32,104 nt of DNA from Pholiota molesta (Eukaryota > Basidiomycota > Agaricomycetes > Agaricales > Strophariaceae): NCBI GenBank assembly GCA_014925825.1, contig JACGCK010000371.1, positions 1-32,104 on the forward strand, written 5' to 3'. Position numbers and translations under genes: made by a program. Positions 1 through 11,790 of this stretch are shown here, piece after piece; within the stretch, counting starts at the first letter, position 1; every line of letters starts with the position of its first letter. The notes beneath the pieces were generated by a model. The model was not told the DNA's origin and did not search any database. It saw only the letters and a list, made by a program, of their open reading frames with translations.

Positions 1-106
1 GACGAGACGAGGAAGGTTCTTGGACCACTCGCTGGAGAATTACATATTGGGATGCATCTGCGCCACCGTCAATCATCCATCAGACATGAATTGGACCCAC
101 GATAAC

Positions 107-1224
107 TTACCAGAACTTGAGCAATAGTATCCCAATAGCCTGGGACCAAAGAAGTCCGGTAGAGGGATGGAGCCGTCGGACGTAGGCGCCGAGGTAGGGA
201 TCGACGAGCTCGAGAGCAGTGAATTCCGAGAAGACAACAGCGGTCGTCGGCGTGGACAGTGAAATACGACTGCGCCGTCGTGGTCTGTTTCGAGAGGAGG
301 GTAACGGTGGGGTCAATGTCACATAGCCGGCGGGATGTTGGGAGGCCCTTGCGACTTTGTAGCCGCGTTCGATCCATGAACGTTCTTCGGCTCCCTGGCT
401 CGTCGATGCCCATGAGGAAGTCGATGCACCGTCCTGGGAGTTCTCGAGGAGGAGATCGATATAGATAATGGTATCAGGCGCTTCTTCTACTCGCGGTTCG
501 ACACCACGGTACAGTAGGTTCTGGAGGGTAGCATGAGCCTCTGTCGGTGTGGGCGGGGCGCTAGCTGAAGAGTCGCTGCACGATTCAGAATCATATCTCA
601 ACGGCGGAGGAAAAGCCATATAACCATCTTTGTGCTGATATTCGGGTGAAAGCGATGGGGTACGGCATGGGCGACGATTGGGCGATAGAAGGTTGAGCAC
701 TACGGCGAACGGCGAACGGCGAAGCAGAAAGTTAGGTTGATTATAGTTTGTAAAATGAAGGTCGCACTCACGGCGCTTGCCACCGCACGTGTCTCTCAGC
801 TGTTGCAGACGGCTGCCAACCTGCTTGGCGGTGCGTCGCTTGCCAGTCTTCTCCAAAATCCAGTCGGAAATGAACCGATTTCTCATAGGGAAACGGCCAA
901 GGAGGCGGGTTTCTCTCGAGTCATCCGGTTGGTAACTCTCGAGGCCTATGTTGAGGGCGAGGGTTGTGAGATAGTGGTGAGGGCGTCAAATAAAATTCAT
1001 TTCGCACCCTCGATAAGCGCCGCCTCGAGTTCAGGGGGCCAGACGACTTCCCCGCCTCTGAGAGTCTTCCAGCTTTTGCGGCCTTTGACGATGGACTGGA
1101 CTACATCTTGTGTCCGTGGGTTCTGCAGCTGGAGGCCAGGTGCTTTAAAAGAGTCGAGAGTAGAGTGACGCGCCGAAGAAGGCTGTGAGACAGGAGAGGA
1201 CTCGACGCTGCTGGATGATGACAT
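107..1224 (-). CDS. TEA/ATTS-domain transcription factor
   Basis: Predicted nuclear DNA-binding protein of the TEA/ATTS family (TEF-1, Tec1, AbaA). Model: exons 1224-1008, 945-772 and 699-107, giving 327 aa; both introns are GT-AG (62 and 72 nt) and join in frame. The TEA domain spans about residues 50-130: it opens near VVWPPELEAALIEG, is completed across intron 1 (LESYQPDDSRETRLLGRFP), and ends with the recognition-helix region around RTAKQVGSRLQQLR. The N-terminus is Ser-rich and the part after the domain is Pro/Ser-rich without a recognised motif. The C-terminus is uncertain. The reading frame stops at 107-109, and the last residues (LLLKFW) look unlike a conserved end. A possible donor GTAAGT overlaps the stop, but splicing there to the nearby acceptor also meets stops quickly. 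Family members control development or filamentation in other fungi; the targets here are unknown. Confidence 0.8.
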
Positions 1225-4200
1225 GGGGGGCTAGTCCTCAGAAAACACAAGTGAAGGATCAACGGATCCGCTTGGTTTATATCTCGGAAAGTACACCCTC
1301 GAGAAGGCGCGGCTAGGATAGATCTCCGCGCAAGCTATATTAACAGCTGTTCGGACCCCATCGAATGCCCAATCAGGGCTGAGAGGAGATCTCGTTATTC
1401 TTTGTCGTGTCGTGTTAACCCATAAGTGTAAGGCTGTTCAGATCTAAACGGGAACTTAGACCCAGAATAACACGCCGGGTTCATGGTACCCTCGGCTTGA
1501 TCGAAGGCGAATGTCCGTGTAGCGCCTCTCGGCACAGGGCTCTCGTTTCACGACAGTGTACCTTGTCTCTTGCAGAGCCAAATCTGGACTGCCACTTGAC
1601 CTATTCCCCAGCAATAAACAGCTTGAATACTGTCCTCGCATCGAGGGAACATCTGGAATGTGAGATGCGGCGTTTACCTTTTGCTCTAATCAATCTTGAC
1701 AAAATGACAAGTGGCAGTCAGTGCTAAGATCTCCTTGACAAATCGAGATTAGCCCCAGCCAAACAACAAGCACCGCCACCCGGTGCAATCACAATCCGTA
1801 TCCAAACAACCTTCCCAATCCGGCAAACTTTCCACACTTTGCCGAAAGTCACGCCTCCTCCCCGACCACCACAGCATGAAAGCTTGAAGTGTTGCACCGG
1901 CGTCGCAGCCTAAGCCCTGACGCATGACGAAATTGAAGGACTAAAGTGTGGATATAACGGACCGCCGGCTTATCTTCCATGTTTTATATTTCAGATGCTG
2001 TCATTATCAATTCATGACTAGTAATACTCCAGGTGCTGTTTCAAGCATGTCACTCTCGCAAGCGACAAAAATTCAAATACCACGTCATAAATAGGCGTTG
2101 AGAGCATGCGTATATTGATAACGTGAATGAGTATTTTGTATGCTATTTCAGGCGGGGAAATGCCTTTTGCGAGGCGGGTCATGTTTCCAGTGAGCAAGTA
2201 GGTACGCACGGCGGAGGCGCCAGAGAAAGGAGAAAAAGATGTTCAGTGCCAATTTCTTCTTTGCCGATATACAATCTAAAAAGGAGAGGATCGAGGGGAA
2301 AGAGAACATACACTAAGAACAGGGCACAAAGAATATAGCGATGAGTTTTTGAACACGTACAATGGTAATAGTCAAAAATCCGAAAGCTGGATGGAAAGCC
2401 AAGCAAGCCCCAGACTGGAGTCCATCGTTGGCGGCTTGCTGGAAGGTCCGCAAAGCAGCGTCGTAGATGCTGTATACGGTCACCGAGGCCCGCCGCCCAA
2501 GGCAGTCTGTATGGTACAACCAGTTTGGCTTTCATTTTGGACGGGGAGCTGGAGCCACCGTTTTATATTCCTAATATTGAATCGAATAGGAGATTTCTGG
2601 ATGGGGGAAAAGCATAGACGACCCAATGAAGTGTCCGTATATTCGAGATTTGGGTCTGCGGAGACGGAGTTCAAAATAGGTCAGCGAGAGGATGGAGGAC
2701 GTGTAAGAAAGACAACGACGGATCACACCTACTTTCTGTTCATTCTGATCGTTTCCAAATTCCCGGACAAGAGAGACAGTTGAAGTCCCGCCGCACCTGG
2801 CCCGACGCCAGATTATAGATGGGTTGTTAGTAACCAGCAAAGAACTTTTGGGGATTGGGAAACCCTGGACCCAAAGTGAACAGATGACGAGCTTAGCAAA
2901 AAAAAGAATGAAGGATTCCACGGCGATATCCATGATAGATCATATCTAACACAGCATATGCGCTTTACATGGCACTCCAGGCGCTAATCCACAACGAAAG
3001 AATTTTATCAACAGCAACAAGCTGTTCTGTTCTTCTAAATCACAGACATAAACGCGGGCAGTAGCAACTTCTTTACACCCGAACAGTTTTTTTTTCTGAT
3101 ATTTCGTAAACATATACAAAAGTTGATTGAACAACTTTTTCTCATCCTTCTCCGGGTGAGAAAAACTAGATTTTGAGCGACTAAGGTGAGGGAGAAAGAT
3201 ATAGCATTAAACCAATTCGGTACTGCCTCTCATCCATCAAATCACTGTCAGTCATGAACGTGTATCGTTCGCAAGCTTACGGCCCAACTTTTATATTTAT
3301 TCCGCGGCCAGACGAACACGGAAGACAAAAGGCGGGAGACGGCGTCAGCCCAGCGCACCCTTCTCCCCACAAAGCAATGCGCGCATGAATGCATGATGTA
3401 GCCAAAAGCTGTTCCGTCGCTCCGAACGGCGGCTGTACCTCGGTCGGTGGCCCCTTCCGTTGCGGATTACAGCACTGACGACGTCATCCAGCGCTAGCGA
3501 TCGACGAGGCGCTGCCGCAGAGGTATTCATGCACGGAGGTGGAGATGTCGCGCGCCGCGCGCCTGGCTACAATACACAGCATCGAGGCCCGCGACGCACG
3601 CAGCCTTGCGCCTCATGGCGCGCGTTTGTTTATCTGATCCTGATCCCAAGATTAGGATTCTGCCGTATGCGGCCGAAGGATTTGAGGACTGTGTGAAAAT
3701 CGGGGAGACTGTATTGCTGACTACGCAAACCTGTTAATTTAACGCCCTTCTCAGCGGTTGACGTCCTTTTTTAGATTACCGTCAGGCGCTTTCGTTCTCT
3801 GTATCAACTGATTTATCATTAACATACGGCCAAGGCGCAGTCATCGGCGTGGCTGGACTTACACGCAGAAAAAAAACGCGCACTGCACGAGTCGACGACC
3901 TCGTATCAATAGAACGGTACTGAGAAGCTCCTGCCGTGAAAACCCGCCTCCTTGCTCGCGTCGGAATATAATTTTCGTAGCTCCCGATAGGTTAATACTT
4001 GTTGGAGGCGAACAGAAACAGAGCTTTGGGCGATTGCCCGCTCCCGCCAGGATGCGCGCCTGTTTTAGCGAGGGTGACTCACAAAGACGTACGGTACATG
4101 ATATATTTGAATGCAGCTCACACGTTTAGGTCGGACTCGGCAGCCAAAGATGAACGGCTTCTGCCAACTACCTAGCAAGTACTCGAACAGTCAAATCTTT

Positions 4201-6091
4201 CAGTCGGACTCTGATGAGGCTCTTACACAGGTTACAGTCATAGTTTTGGACTTCTCTCAACAATCTTCGTCCTGGTAGAATCAGTCCAGTCGTGATAACA
4301 ATTGGCTGATGCTGTTCCGTGTTCGTGTCGGACAACGAGCACATGCAGGATCGTCGCCTATCTGCCAATTACCTCCTGCCACCTAGAGTTTGATAAGCAC
4401 CATGACATTTAGACGCTCAGCCTATCCCATATGTGGATTCAGAACCTTCTTAAGTTCGTACGTGGTATCCCCTCCCATCGGTACACATTATAGAAGAAAA
4501 GCCCCACATGCACCTCATGTTGAGCCATCTGATCAACAGGGAAATAAAAGAATGCCACTAAGTGGAGACAAGCAAGAGTCATCTGTGGGACTAGAGAAAT
4601 CAACTCCTATAACCGTAGAGCCTTCGATTTCGACGCATTTGAATGTACATTACATCGCGCCTGAGTAGAGTGGGTAATATGTACTAACAGAGCCGTTAGC
4701 GGCCAATCACTTACGACTTCTGTATTTCCATGAGCCTCGAGGCTTTTTCTACTGTGGCTGGCATATCGTATATATAATACATCCACAACAGACCATCTGG
4801 TTTCTCAGCATCGCTTGTGACCAAGAGCATTGATGGACGGGCTTATCACAAATTCACAAGGTAATTAATCAACGACTTTATTCTAATTGGTCTACTTCAG
4901 TTCAATGCACTTCTCATAGTGAATTAGAATAGGTATATCTAACTAGTAATCTGCTTCGAAAGCTACTGATAAGAATTCCACAGGCTGACGGCTTCACAGC
5001 CTTTCCAAAGCTTTCTAGTCATGCAAGCGCTAACGCTGGGCGCTTCAGCACTGCAGCCCAGCTGTGGTCTGGCCCTGCGACCCTGGGTCTCGGCGCCCAA
5101 CTCCCTCCGCCAGTGGCTGCGGCTGCCCGGATCCGTCTGAATGAAACGCTCAGCAGTGTACCTGAACGGCGCCTGTGCCTATATCCGTTCGATTTCTATC
5201 GCCCGGACTCAGGCGTTTTAGAGTCGAATACATAAATGCTGATGTTACCCAATGCCGGTTCTCATTTACTGATTGCATGTATTGTATATACATACTTATT
5301 GCATTCTACAATTACTATTCTTATCTTAGGAACGGATTATCGAGGTGTCGATCTGTGTCGATGAGTATGTATACATGAAAAGTCCCGGATTTCATCAAGG
5401 TTTCATTATACTTAAGTATACACTTTCTCTTTCGAAACTACTATCTACTCAGCCTTGAGAGAGTTTGTTCGAGAAGAGCCATGGGACGCCGCCACGCACC
5501 TCATGGCATAACACTTCAGATATCACAAAATGATTGCTGATACCTCTTCAGGTTCACTTGATTGATTTTCTTCTATGCAAACAAAAAATAAAGGAGAGCG
5601 AAAGCGTGCCTTGACGGAGAGGCACGCTATTAATGTTGTCCAACTATTCCCATATCTAGACAATGGTATTGAGATGCACATTCTCCTGAGGAAATAAGGT
5701 AAAAACGAGGGTCGGGGTCCTATAGTAGGCAGAAGAAAAGGTATCTGGAACGCAGTAAAGCGCCCTGGCTCTCCATGCAGACGAAGTCAGAAGGCATTTG
5801 GAGAAAAAGAAGTCCATATACATACGTAGTTAAATTACGTTGCAAATCAGAATGAAATGTCCCGGAAATAAAATTACAAAGTATAGGTGTCCAAGGAGAG
5901 TGAATAAAAACAATGCGGAAGGCAGAATAATAATCTGAACAGGCTTTTAAATGTAACAGTGCAAAGCGTATCCGTAGCCTAATGGTATCAGCAAGTACTT
6001 ATAAAGGAGGGTGACACAGGAGTCAGAGTACACTGTTCTGAGTCGTGGGAAAAGAATCCCGCTATTTTGCGAAAACATGAAAGTGTACACA
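1225..6091. other. Gene-poor interval with no supportable gene
   Basis: It begins with the upstream region of the TEA gene and ends at the 3' side of the glucanase. Open frames are short (under about 145 codons), overlap one another on both strands, and none shows a domain I recognise. The least random-looking piece is on the minus strand near 2370-2490 (it includes DAALRTFQQAANDGLQSGAC). It is followed by a GTACGT donor and possible acceptors, so it could be an exon of an unknown gene or a relic. A GC-rich patch lies at about 3320-3620. I see no tRNA, transposase or reverse transcriptase. Confidence 0.5.
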
Positions 6092-8895
6092 TTACCTTCG
6101 CTGCGTAGGCGGAGGAGTGACTATGGCAGGCAAAGCAGCGCCGACCCCTCCTGAACATCCAGTAGGAACAGGCACGTTTAGCGCATTCCACGCATCCGGA
6201 TAGACACACCCAGGGATAGGCGTCGGCCCAGGCGCGACATCGTTCACATTAAACCAGCCATCATCGCCCGAGCTGATAGGCTTGCCGCTCGTATCGGTGA
6301 ACGTGGGCGCCGGGAGGGTCGCGATCGACCCCGTCGATGTGTACAGCGGCAGGCCGACGACGTCCGTGCCCTGCAGGCTGGCGGGTGGGTAGGGGTACAG
6401 GACTGTCTGGGATGCCGCGAGTGTGCCCGCCCCAGCGCCGCCCGTCTGCCATGACTGGAAAGTTCCTCCAAAGACCGGACCGGCGGGAGGGCCACAGCTG
6501 CCCAGGGCCGTTCTGGGGTCAAGAGGCATCCAGCCTCCTTGAAGACCAAGTGAATACGACCAGAGAGGCGACTCGACGATTCCCGCAGTGGAATTGGCAA
6601 CCTTGAAAACATGTCAAAAGATAACTTGAGATTCGTCGTAAAGGGGGATTACCTTCCAAGTCCAGAAGAACCAATCTCTCAGAGCGTCCATCGATGCCAT
6701 GGCGAAGGCTTGAACTCCTGCTTTGGCCCCAGGCGTCCAGGTGGACGCATCTTGCCAATCGCTGCAGTTACCGGGGAATGTTGGCTGACCTCCAACTCCT
6801 AGCAAAAACAAGCCGCAGTCATTGAAGCCGTTACTGAACTCTCCAGCGAAGGTAATTCCGAAATTTGAGCGACTACATACATCATTATTAGTCGATATAA
6901 TGTGAGTGAAGGTAGCACGTCAGGTACTTACCTAGTGTTTAGCTCAGCGGCCCATCGACTGCAGGCTGCTTGTGGCCAAGTGCCGCCAGCACCGGGACCT
7001 GTTCCGGTATCGATAGGAGCAGAGGATGGCGACCCATCGAAAGCAAAGTAAGGATGCGTATCAAGAGCGACACGATCGCCACCACTCAAAAAGCCGACCC
7101 ATTGGTTGAGTCCTTGGAATCCATCGTGGATACTGATCAAGGGCCCATTGCCTGCGCCAAGCCCAGTAATACCGCGAATCATTTCGTAGGCTTCCACATA
7201 GCTATGCGTCATTGTAGCATCAGCAGAAACTTGATAAAAGGTAGAGTAGCAACTCACAACCCACGCAATTCAGTGGTTCCGATGTCTTTGATCTCTGCTT
7301 CATTCATGATTCCAAAGATAGGGACGACATCCCGCCATTCTGGCTGGGAGATGAACTCGGTGATGATACGAATGTAATTCATCGCTCGTTGGGCGTTGGC
7401 CATGCCCATAACTCCCATCAGAAAGTCGATCTGACCGTCTTTTCCTGAGTGGTTGAATCCTACATGTGATGTTCATACAATTAACTTTTATCGACCAAAA
7501 TGTAAACAGACCATTTTGCGATCCCGGAATAGTGTGAAGGTCAAGTTTGACACGTATACCATACTTTCTGCACCACTGGAAGGCTTGTACAATGTACCTA
7601 AATCCCAATATAAGTATCAGCCAAATAGTGTGCCCTGAAGATACCACTCACTTCCATGATACCTTGGCGAGGAAAGGTTCATCTCCCCACGTATCTATGG
7701 CCCAGAACGGAATGGGTAATCTAACCCAGTTGAGTCCAGCCCCAGCAATCTGAGCAATATCTTCTTCCGTCTGGCAGCCAGTTAGACCTTAAAAAGAAGA
7801 GATAGATGTATTATGCTCACTATGAAGGTCTTGTAGTGGTCTTCAATCTGGTTTAGACCACCACTGGCGGTATCAGCCGCCATGAGAGTACTGAGCGTCC
7901 ACTCATCGACAGCGCCCGGATACTTCTGGTATAGCGCTGGGGTAATGAAAGGCTCTAAAACGAACCACCCTCCGAGGTTGACGCTAGAAGCGATGATAAT
8001 CAATTCCAATTCAGTCGTTTGCGGGGTAAAGGTATCAATGACATACCCATAAATACGATTCGCGCCATAATCCCAACTTTGGTTCAGAGGAGGGGTCCAT
8101 GAGTTAGGGTATGCGTTATTATTGTAAGGATCATTAGGATCAGAATACCCTAAGGAATGAAGTAGCGTTAGAATTATGGTGAACATTAAAATTCGTATTG
8201 AAAGAAGTATCGCTAGTGCGTGGTACCGTGAGGGACTAAAAATAGCTCCAAAGCGCAGTTTGTGCGGGAGGACACGGTGGAGCAACTACGTTGTGGTCGT
8301 GGAACATATGAAGCAAAAACTCACAGATGCCCCCAAAGCTATTGCTGTAGGTGAAGGTAGAGCCATCGCTGGCGGTTATAGTAGACCCATCGCCCCCTGT
8401 GACCGTCGATGCTGAGATTGGCGTTGTGCTTCCCTTAGGATTGGATGCACTCCCGGTCGCGGTGGGATTGGAAGAGCCTCCTGCGTGAGTGGATGCAGCA
8501 GATTTGTTGTGGCCAGGCTTAATTACAACGAATATAATGGGTAAAACGACTGCAGCAGCTACGATGATTAGAGCCAACAAGCCAAAGAACACGAGAAGTC
8601 CAGTTGATCGACGGCGTTTAGTTTTAGGTGCTGGGCCATCGGTCGGCCCTGGATGATCTTCCGCGGCCATATCTTCCTGTTTGCCCGCCAGAAACATTCC
8701 CGAATTGTTGGGAGTATCCTGCATAAACGAATCTCGGGGTGACTCAGACATGAATGGAACGGATTCAGCGAGGTACGGCGCACGAGGCTCTCGAAAGGAA
8801 GAAGCTTCAAGTTCGTCATGATCCAGGGGCAAAGGAGTGTTGACAGCCAGAGCACCAGACTGGCTCGACACCACGGAGTACGGCCTATCCGCCAT
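6092..8895 (-). CDS. Membrane-anchored GH5 exo-beta-1,3-glucanase (ExgD-like)
   Basis: Hydrolyses terminal beta-1,3-glucose from cell-wall glucan, probably at the plasma membrane. Nine exons join in frame to 747 aa: 8895-8325, 8149-8047, 7983-7821, 7770-7652, 7597-7512, 7459-7258, 7201-6932, 6872-6653, 6601-6092. All introns are GT-AG, 50-63 nt except the first (175 nt). Order: cytosolic tail of about 95 residues, KTKRRR stop-transfer, one TM helix (about 99-125, type II), Ser/Thr/Gly stalk, then the GH5 barrel starting near YGVNLGGWFVLEPFI (about 225). The acid/base Glu lies in GIMNEAE (about 401), a conserved His in LDTHPYF, and the nucleophile Glu in FAGEFS (about 516). FFWTWKVANST marks the last barrel strand. 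About 190 residues follow it, Pro/Gly-rich with no recognised domain. This layout matches fungal GH5 subfamily 9 enzymes. The end of the last exon is the least certain part. Confidence 0.93.
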
Positions 8896-10849
8896 GTTTG
8901 CCAGGCCTTGGCGGACTGAGGACGATGGAGGAAGGAAAGAAAGAGAGCGGCCGAAACGTCAACATGTTTGCCTGGGTATTTTAAGCCTGATACACCTGGG
9001 GCGTCGACATTGGGCAACTTAATTGAACTCATCCAGGCGAGTGTTCAGTTGTGCGGTTGGACTTCGGTGTACCACATGACACCAATAGGTCCGCGCCCAC
9101 CGTGACCTACAATTACCTTGCCCCGCGCCGACGAGGGCAAAGTTGGCCGTGGCCCACAAACCGTCGTCTTCCATAGGTTACACTCGTATTGCAGCAGACT
9201 GCAGCGGTGACTAGAAGCTGATTATAACATACCGAAATTTACCTTACGAGCTGTTCTATTGACCAGACCCGTAAGGGCAATGCATAATTAGTGTCTTATT
9301 TTTCTTGTTCTCTCAAGTGCGCTACATAGCGTCCCAAGCAACGGCCCAGATGTAATGCAACGGCCGGAAACCGGACCAAAAATAGATTGTCTATTTATAT
9401 ATCCCTTGCAGCTTGCAGCACACTGTCAACGATCTTTTCCGTTCATAACTTGCTCAACATGCTCTGTTACAAAACTTTGGTGGTGAATACAATCTGTGGT
9501 ATGGGTATGGTTTTAGTATTTCACAATCTGAATCTGCAGCACGTCCGAGGCGATTTTGCGATGTTAGACCGAGCCTATAGCTATTGAGCCTTTTCGCAAA
9601 AAGACAACTACCGCGCACATAATAATGCAGTTTCTGGAGCATTTGCTAACAATCCAACAATGAAAGAGCTCCAGAATCAGATGAGATCCTGCCTTTAATG
9701 CGACATGGAAATCCCGAAGCCGCGCTTTGGTTTGTTAGGATCTCAGTTCCACATAGATCCAAAGATTTTGACAGCTAGCCCAGAATTCGTAACAATTTTA
9801 CCCTGGGGCTTGGATGGTGAGTATTTCAGTCCAAGAAAAATAGATCAATTCAATCCGGTAAATGCCTTCGTCTTGTTCATTACTTTGTCTGGCCTCGGGA
9901 CAGCAATAAAAATGAATGGACAAGTTGGACCATCTTCCAACGTATGGAAGAAGTGACTGCAGACAGATGATAATGTAGGAAACACAAGAAGTTTCGATAG
10001 AAGAATAGCCAGTGTTTACTCCAAGCTCAATGTGCGATAGGAGAACATAAAATGTAGGCAGATAGTAGGTCAGTAGTAAGGAAGAACAGGCCCAAAAGGA
10101 AAGCAATATAAGTTCACTCCAAAGAGAGTATGCAATAGGAGAACTTCGAAAGAAGAAACAGACCAGAGATCGGAATCGGCATATGTGCTGTATGTATGCC
10201 AGTGAAGCTCATGTAGAACCTAAACTTCGTTCTCCAATGTTAAACTTGAAAGCATTGGAGCTGGACGAAAAGGCAAGAGACATAAGAGAACACTCCACTG
10301 CATAAGGCACCATTGAAACCGCAGCAGAGACAGACATACAATATGTTCGTTGATGGAAGGAAGGAACTTCAAAAATACGCTCCAAATTAACCGATCTCAA
10401 ACCTCCTAATCAAACACCCGTTGAAGTCAATATCCCAGTGATTCTGTCAGAGGGGAAGTCCAGAGTCCTGTCAAGAGAAGGGAAGTTCCAAGAACGCCAT
10501 AGGGAGAAAGCCGAGAGCAGGGAATTTTCATAAACGCGAAGTCACCAGAGCTACGAGGCTCGTGAGAGGTGTTCTGCACCTATCGGACAGTCGGCCCAAT
10601 AATTCGATCCAGGGCACAAAGTAGAAGGCACTGAGAATTAGAGAATAATATCCACGAGGGTCCGAAAGTCATCTAGAATGTGTTTCAGTCGCTGGCGGCT
10701 ACATTTCGGGACCTCATCTGCCGTTCGCTGAAAGTCCAAAAAGAACTCCAATTAGTTAACAGCAAATGCTAATTTTCAGAGCGGCAGTATGTGAGTGTTA
10801 TGACTCCAGTTGGCCTGCTGAAACCCAGAAAAAAGAAAAATTTATTGAC
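8896..10849. other. Upstream region of the glucanase and gene-poor DNA
   Basis: The first few hundred bases must hold the promoter of the leftward glucanase gene; I see no clear TATA box. The rest carries only short overlapping frames without recognisable motifs. An imperfect direct repeat of about 32 bp lies at 10015-10046 and 10113-10144. Confidence 0.45.
10015..10144. repeat. Imperfect direct repeat, about 32 bp, two copies
   Basis: The two copies at 10015-10046 and 10113-10144 share an ACTCCAA start and an ATAGGAGAAC end, with a variable middle. They lie 98 bp apart in gene-poor DNA. No function is suggested. Confidence 0.35.
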
Positions 10850-11790
10850 ACAGTCAACGATCCCGTAGCGTCGGGCCCACGTTTTTCGACGTGGTACACG
10901 TTTTACAGTGAGCGGGAGGTCCGCGAGCGGGTCAAATGACATTGGAATGTAGGGACCATTCGGCTTTCCGCTCCTCGACAATTTGGAACGCACTAATCCT
11001 GATATTTTCAGTGACGCGCGACTCAGAGGGACCCTGGCGCAGGATCGGTGTCGCGTCAAACTGCGCAGTCGCGACATCGACAATGTTTAGAAGCGGGTGC
11101 GCTACGGCATGGGGCGCGATCGAAGGATGGTGCACCTTGAACTCTCGCGCTCTTCGGGAATCGGAGGTGTAGTCCGTTCCGCGAAGTCATTTTGCGGAAC
11201 AACAGGTTCTCCAGGGCCAACGATCTCAGCATCATCGTTTGTGTCATTTGTTGTGCCTATTACGGTTGCTTAGCACGATGATAATGGAGTAAGCGTCAAG
11301 TGTGATGCGATATGTACACACCGAATGATAGATTCGTTCAGGTATGTTTAATTAATGTTCAGCAAACAGTCTGATGGAAATGGTGGGGAAATGGATGAAT
11401 GAGCGGTACGTCTCATGGACATAACGCGAAAAAGAGAAGGAAAAACGCCGAAAAAGTGATGTTTAAACATACGAGGTCGATAGAAATCCAAGCTGGTGCC
11501 TGTTACGCAAATAATTGTCTGGGCGAGCGGCATGCTAGATGATGTCGCATTGTCCTTTGTCTGTAAGGGCGTAAAGAGCAGAATTCATAGAATAATCATA
11601 TTTTGAATAGGCTCACATGACAATCGAGATGACAGAGGGTATGGCCAAAGATAACGTGATGTTGGAAATGTAGTCCAGCTGCTGCTTCGAGGGCATAGGG
11701 CAATTCGTAGTACCCCTGGAGGATTCCCACCAGAACGAAGAGAGGATCAGACTTTCCAAGCATTATGACTTCAGTAATTAGAGTCTAAGA
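10850..11790 (-). other. Coding-like island or decayed gene, unknown
   Basis: Several minus-strand stretches look translated but do not join cleanly. At about 11786-11636 an open frame includes LVGILQGYYELPYALEAAAG and ends at a GTGAGC donor. The next stretch, about 11567-11480 after a possible acceptor, includes MPLAQTIICVTGTSLDFYRP and ends at a GTATGT donor. Further on, 11247-10860 needs changes of frame to link GEPVVPQNDFAERTTPPIPEE, VTENIRISAFQIVEERK and YIPMSFDPLADLPLTVKR. I recognise no family. It could be a spliced gene that I cannot resolve, a pseudogene, or chance. Confidence 0.22.

Noticed and set aside
495..505. GGTTCGACACC resembles a tRNA B box
   Set aside because: It lies inside the TEA gene coding exon and no A box or cloverleaf can be built around it.
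2179..2933. Overlapping open frames on both strands of about 60-144 codons
   Set aside because: No consistent splice model, no domain, and the frames contradict each other.
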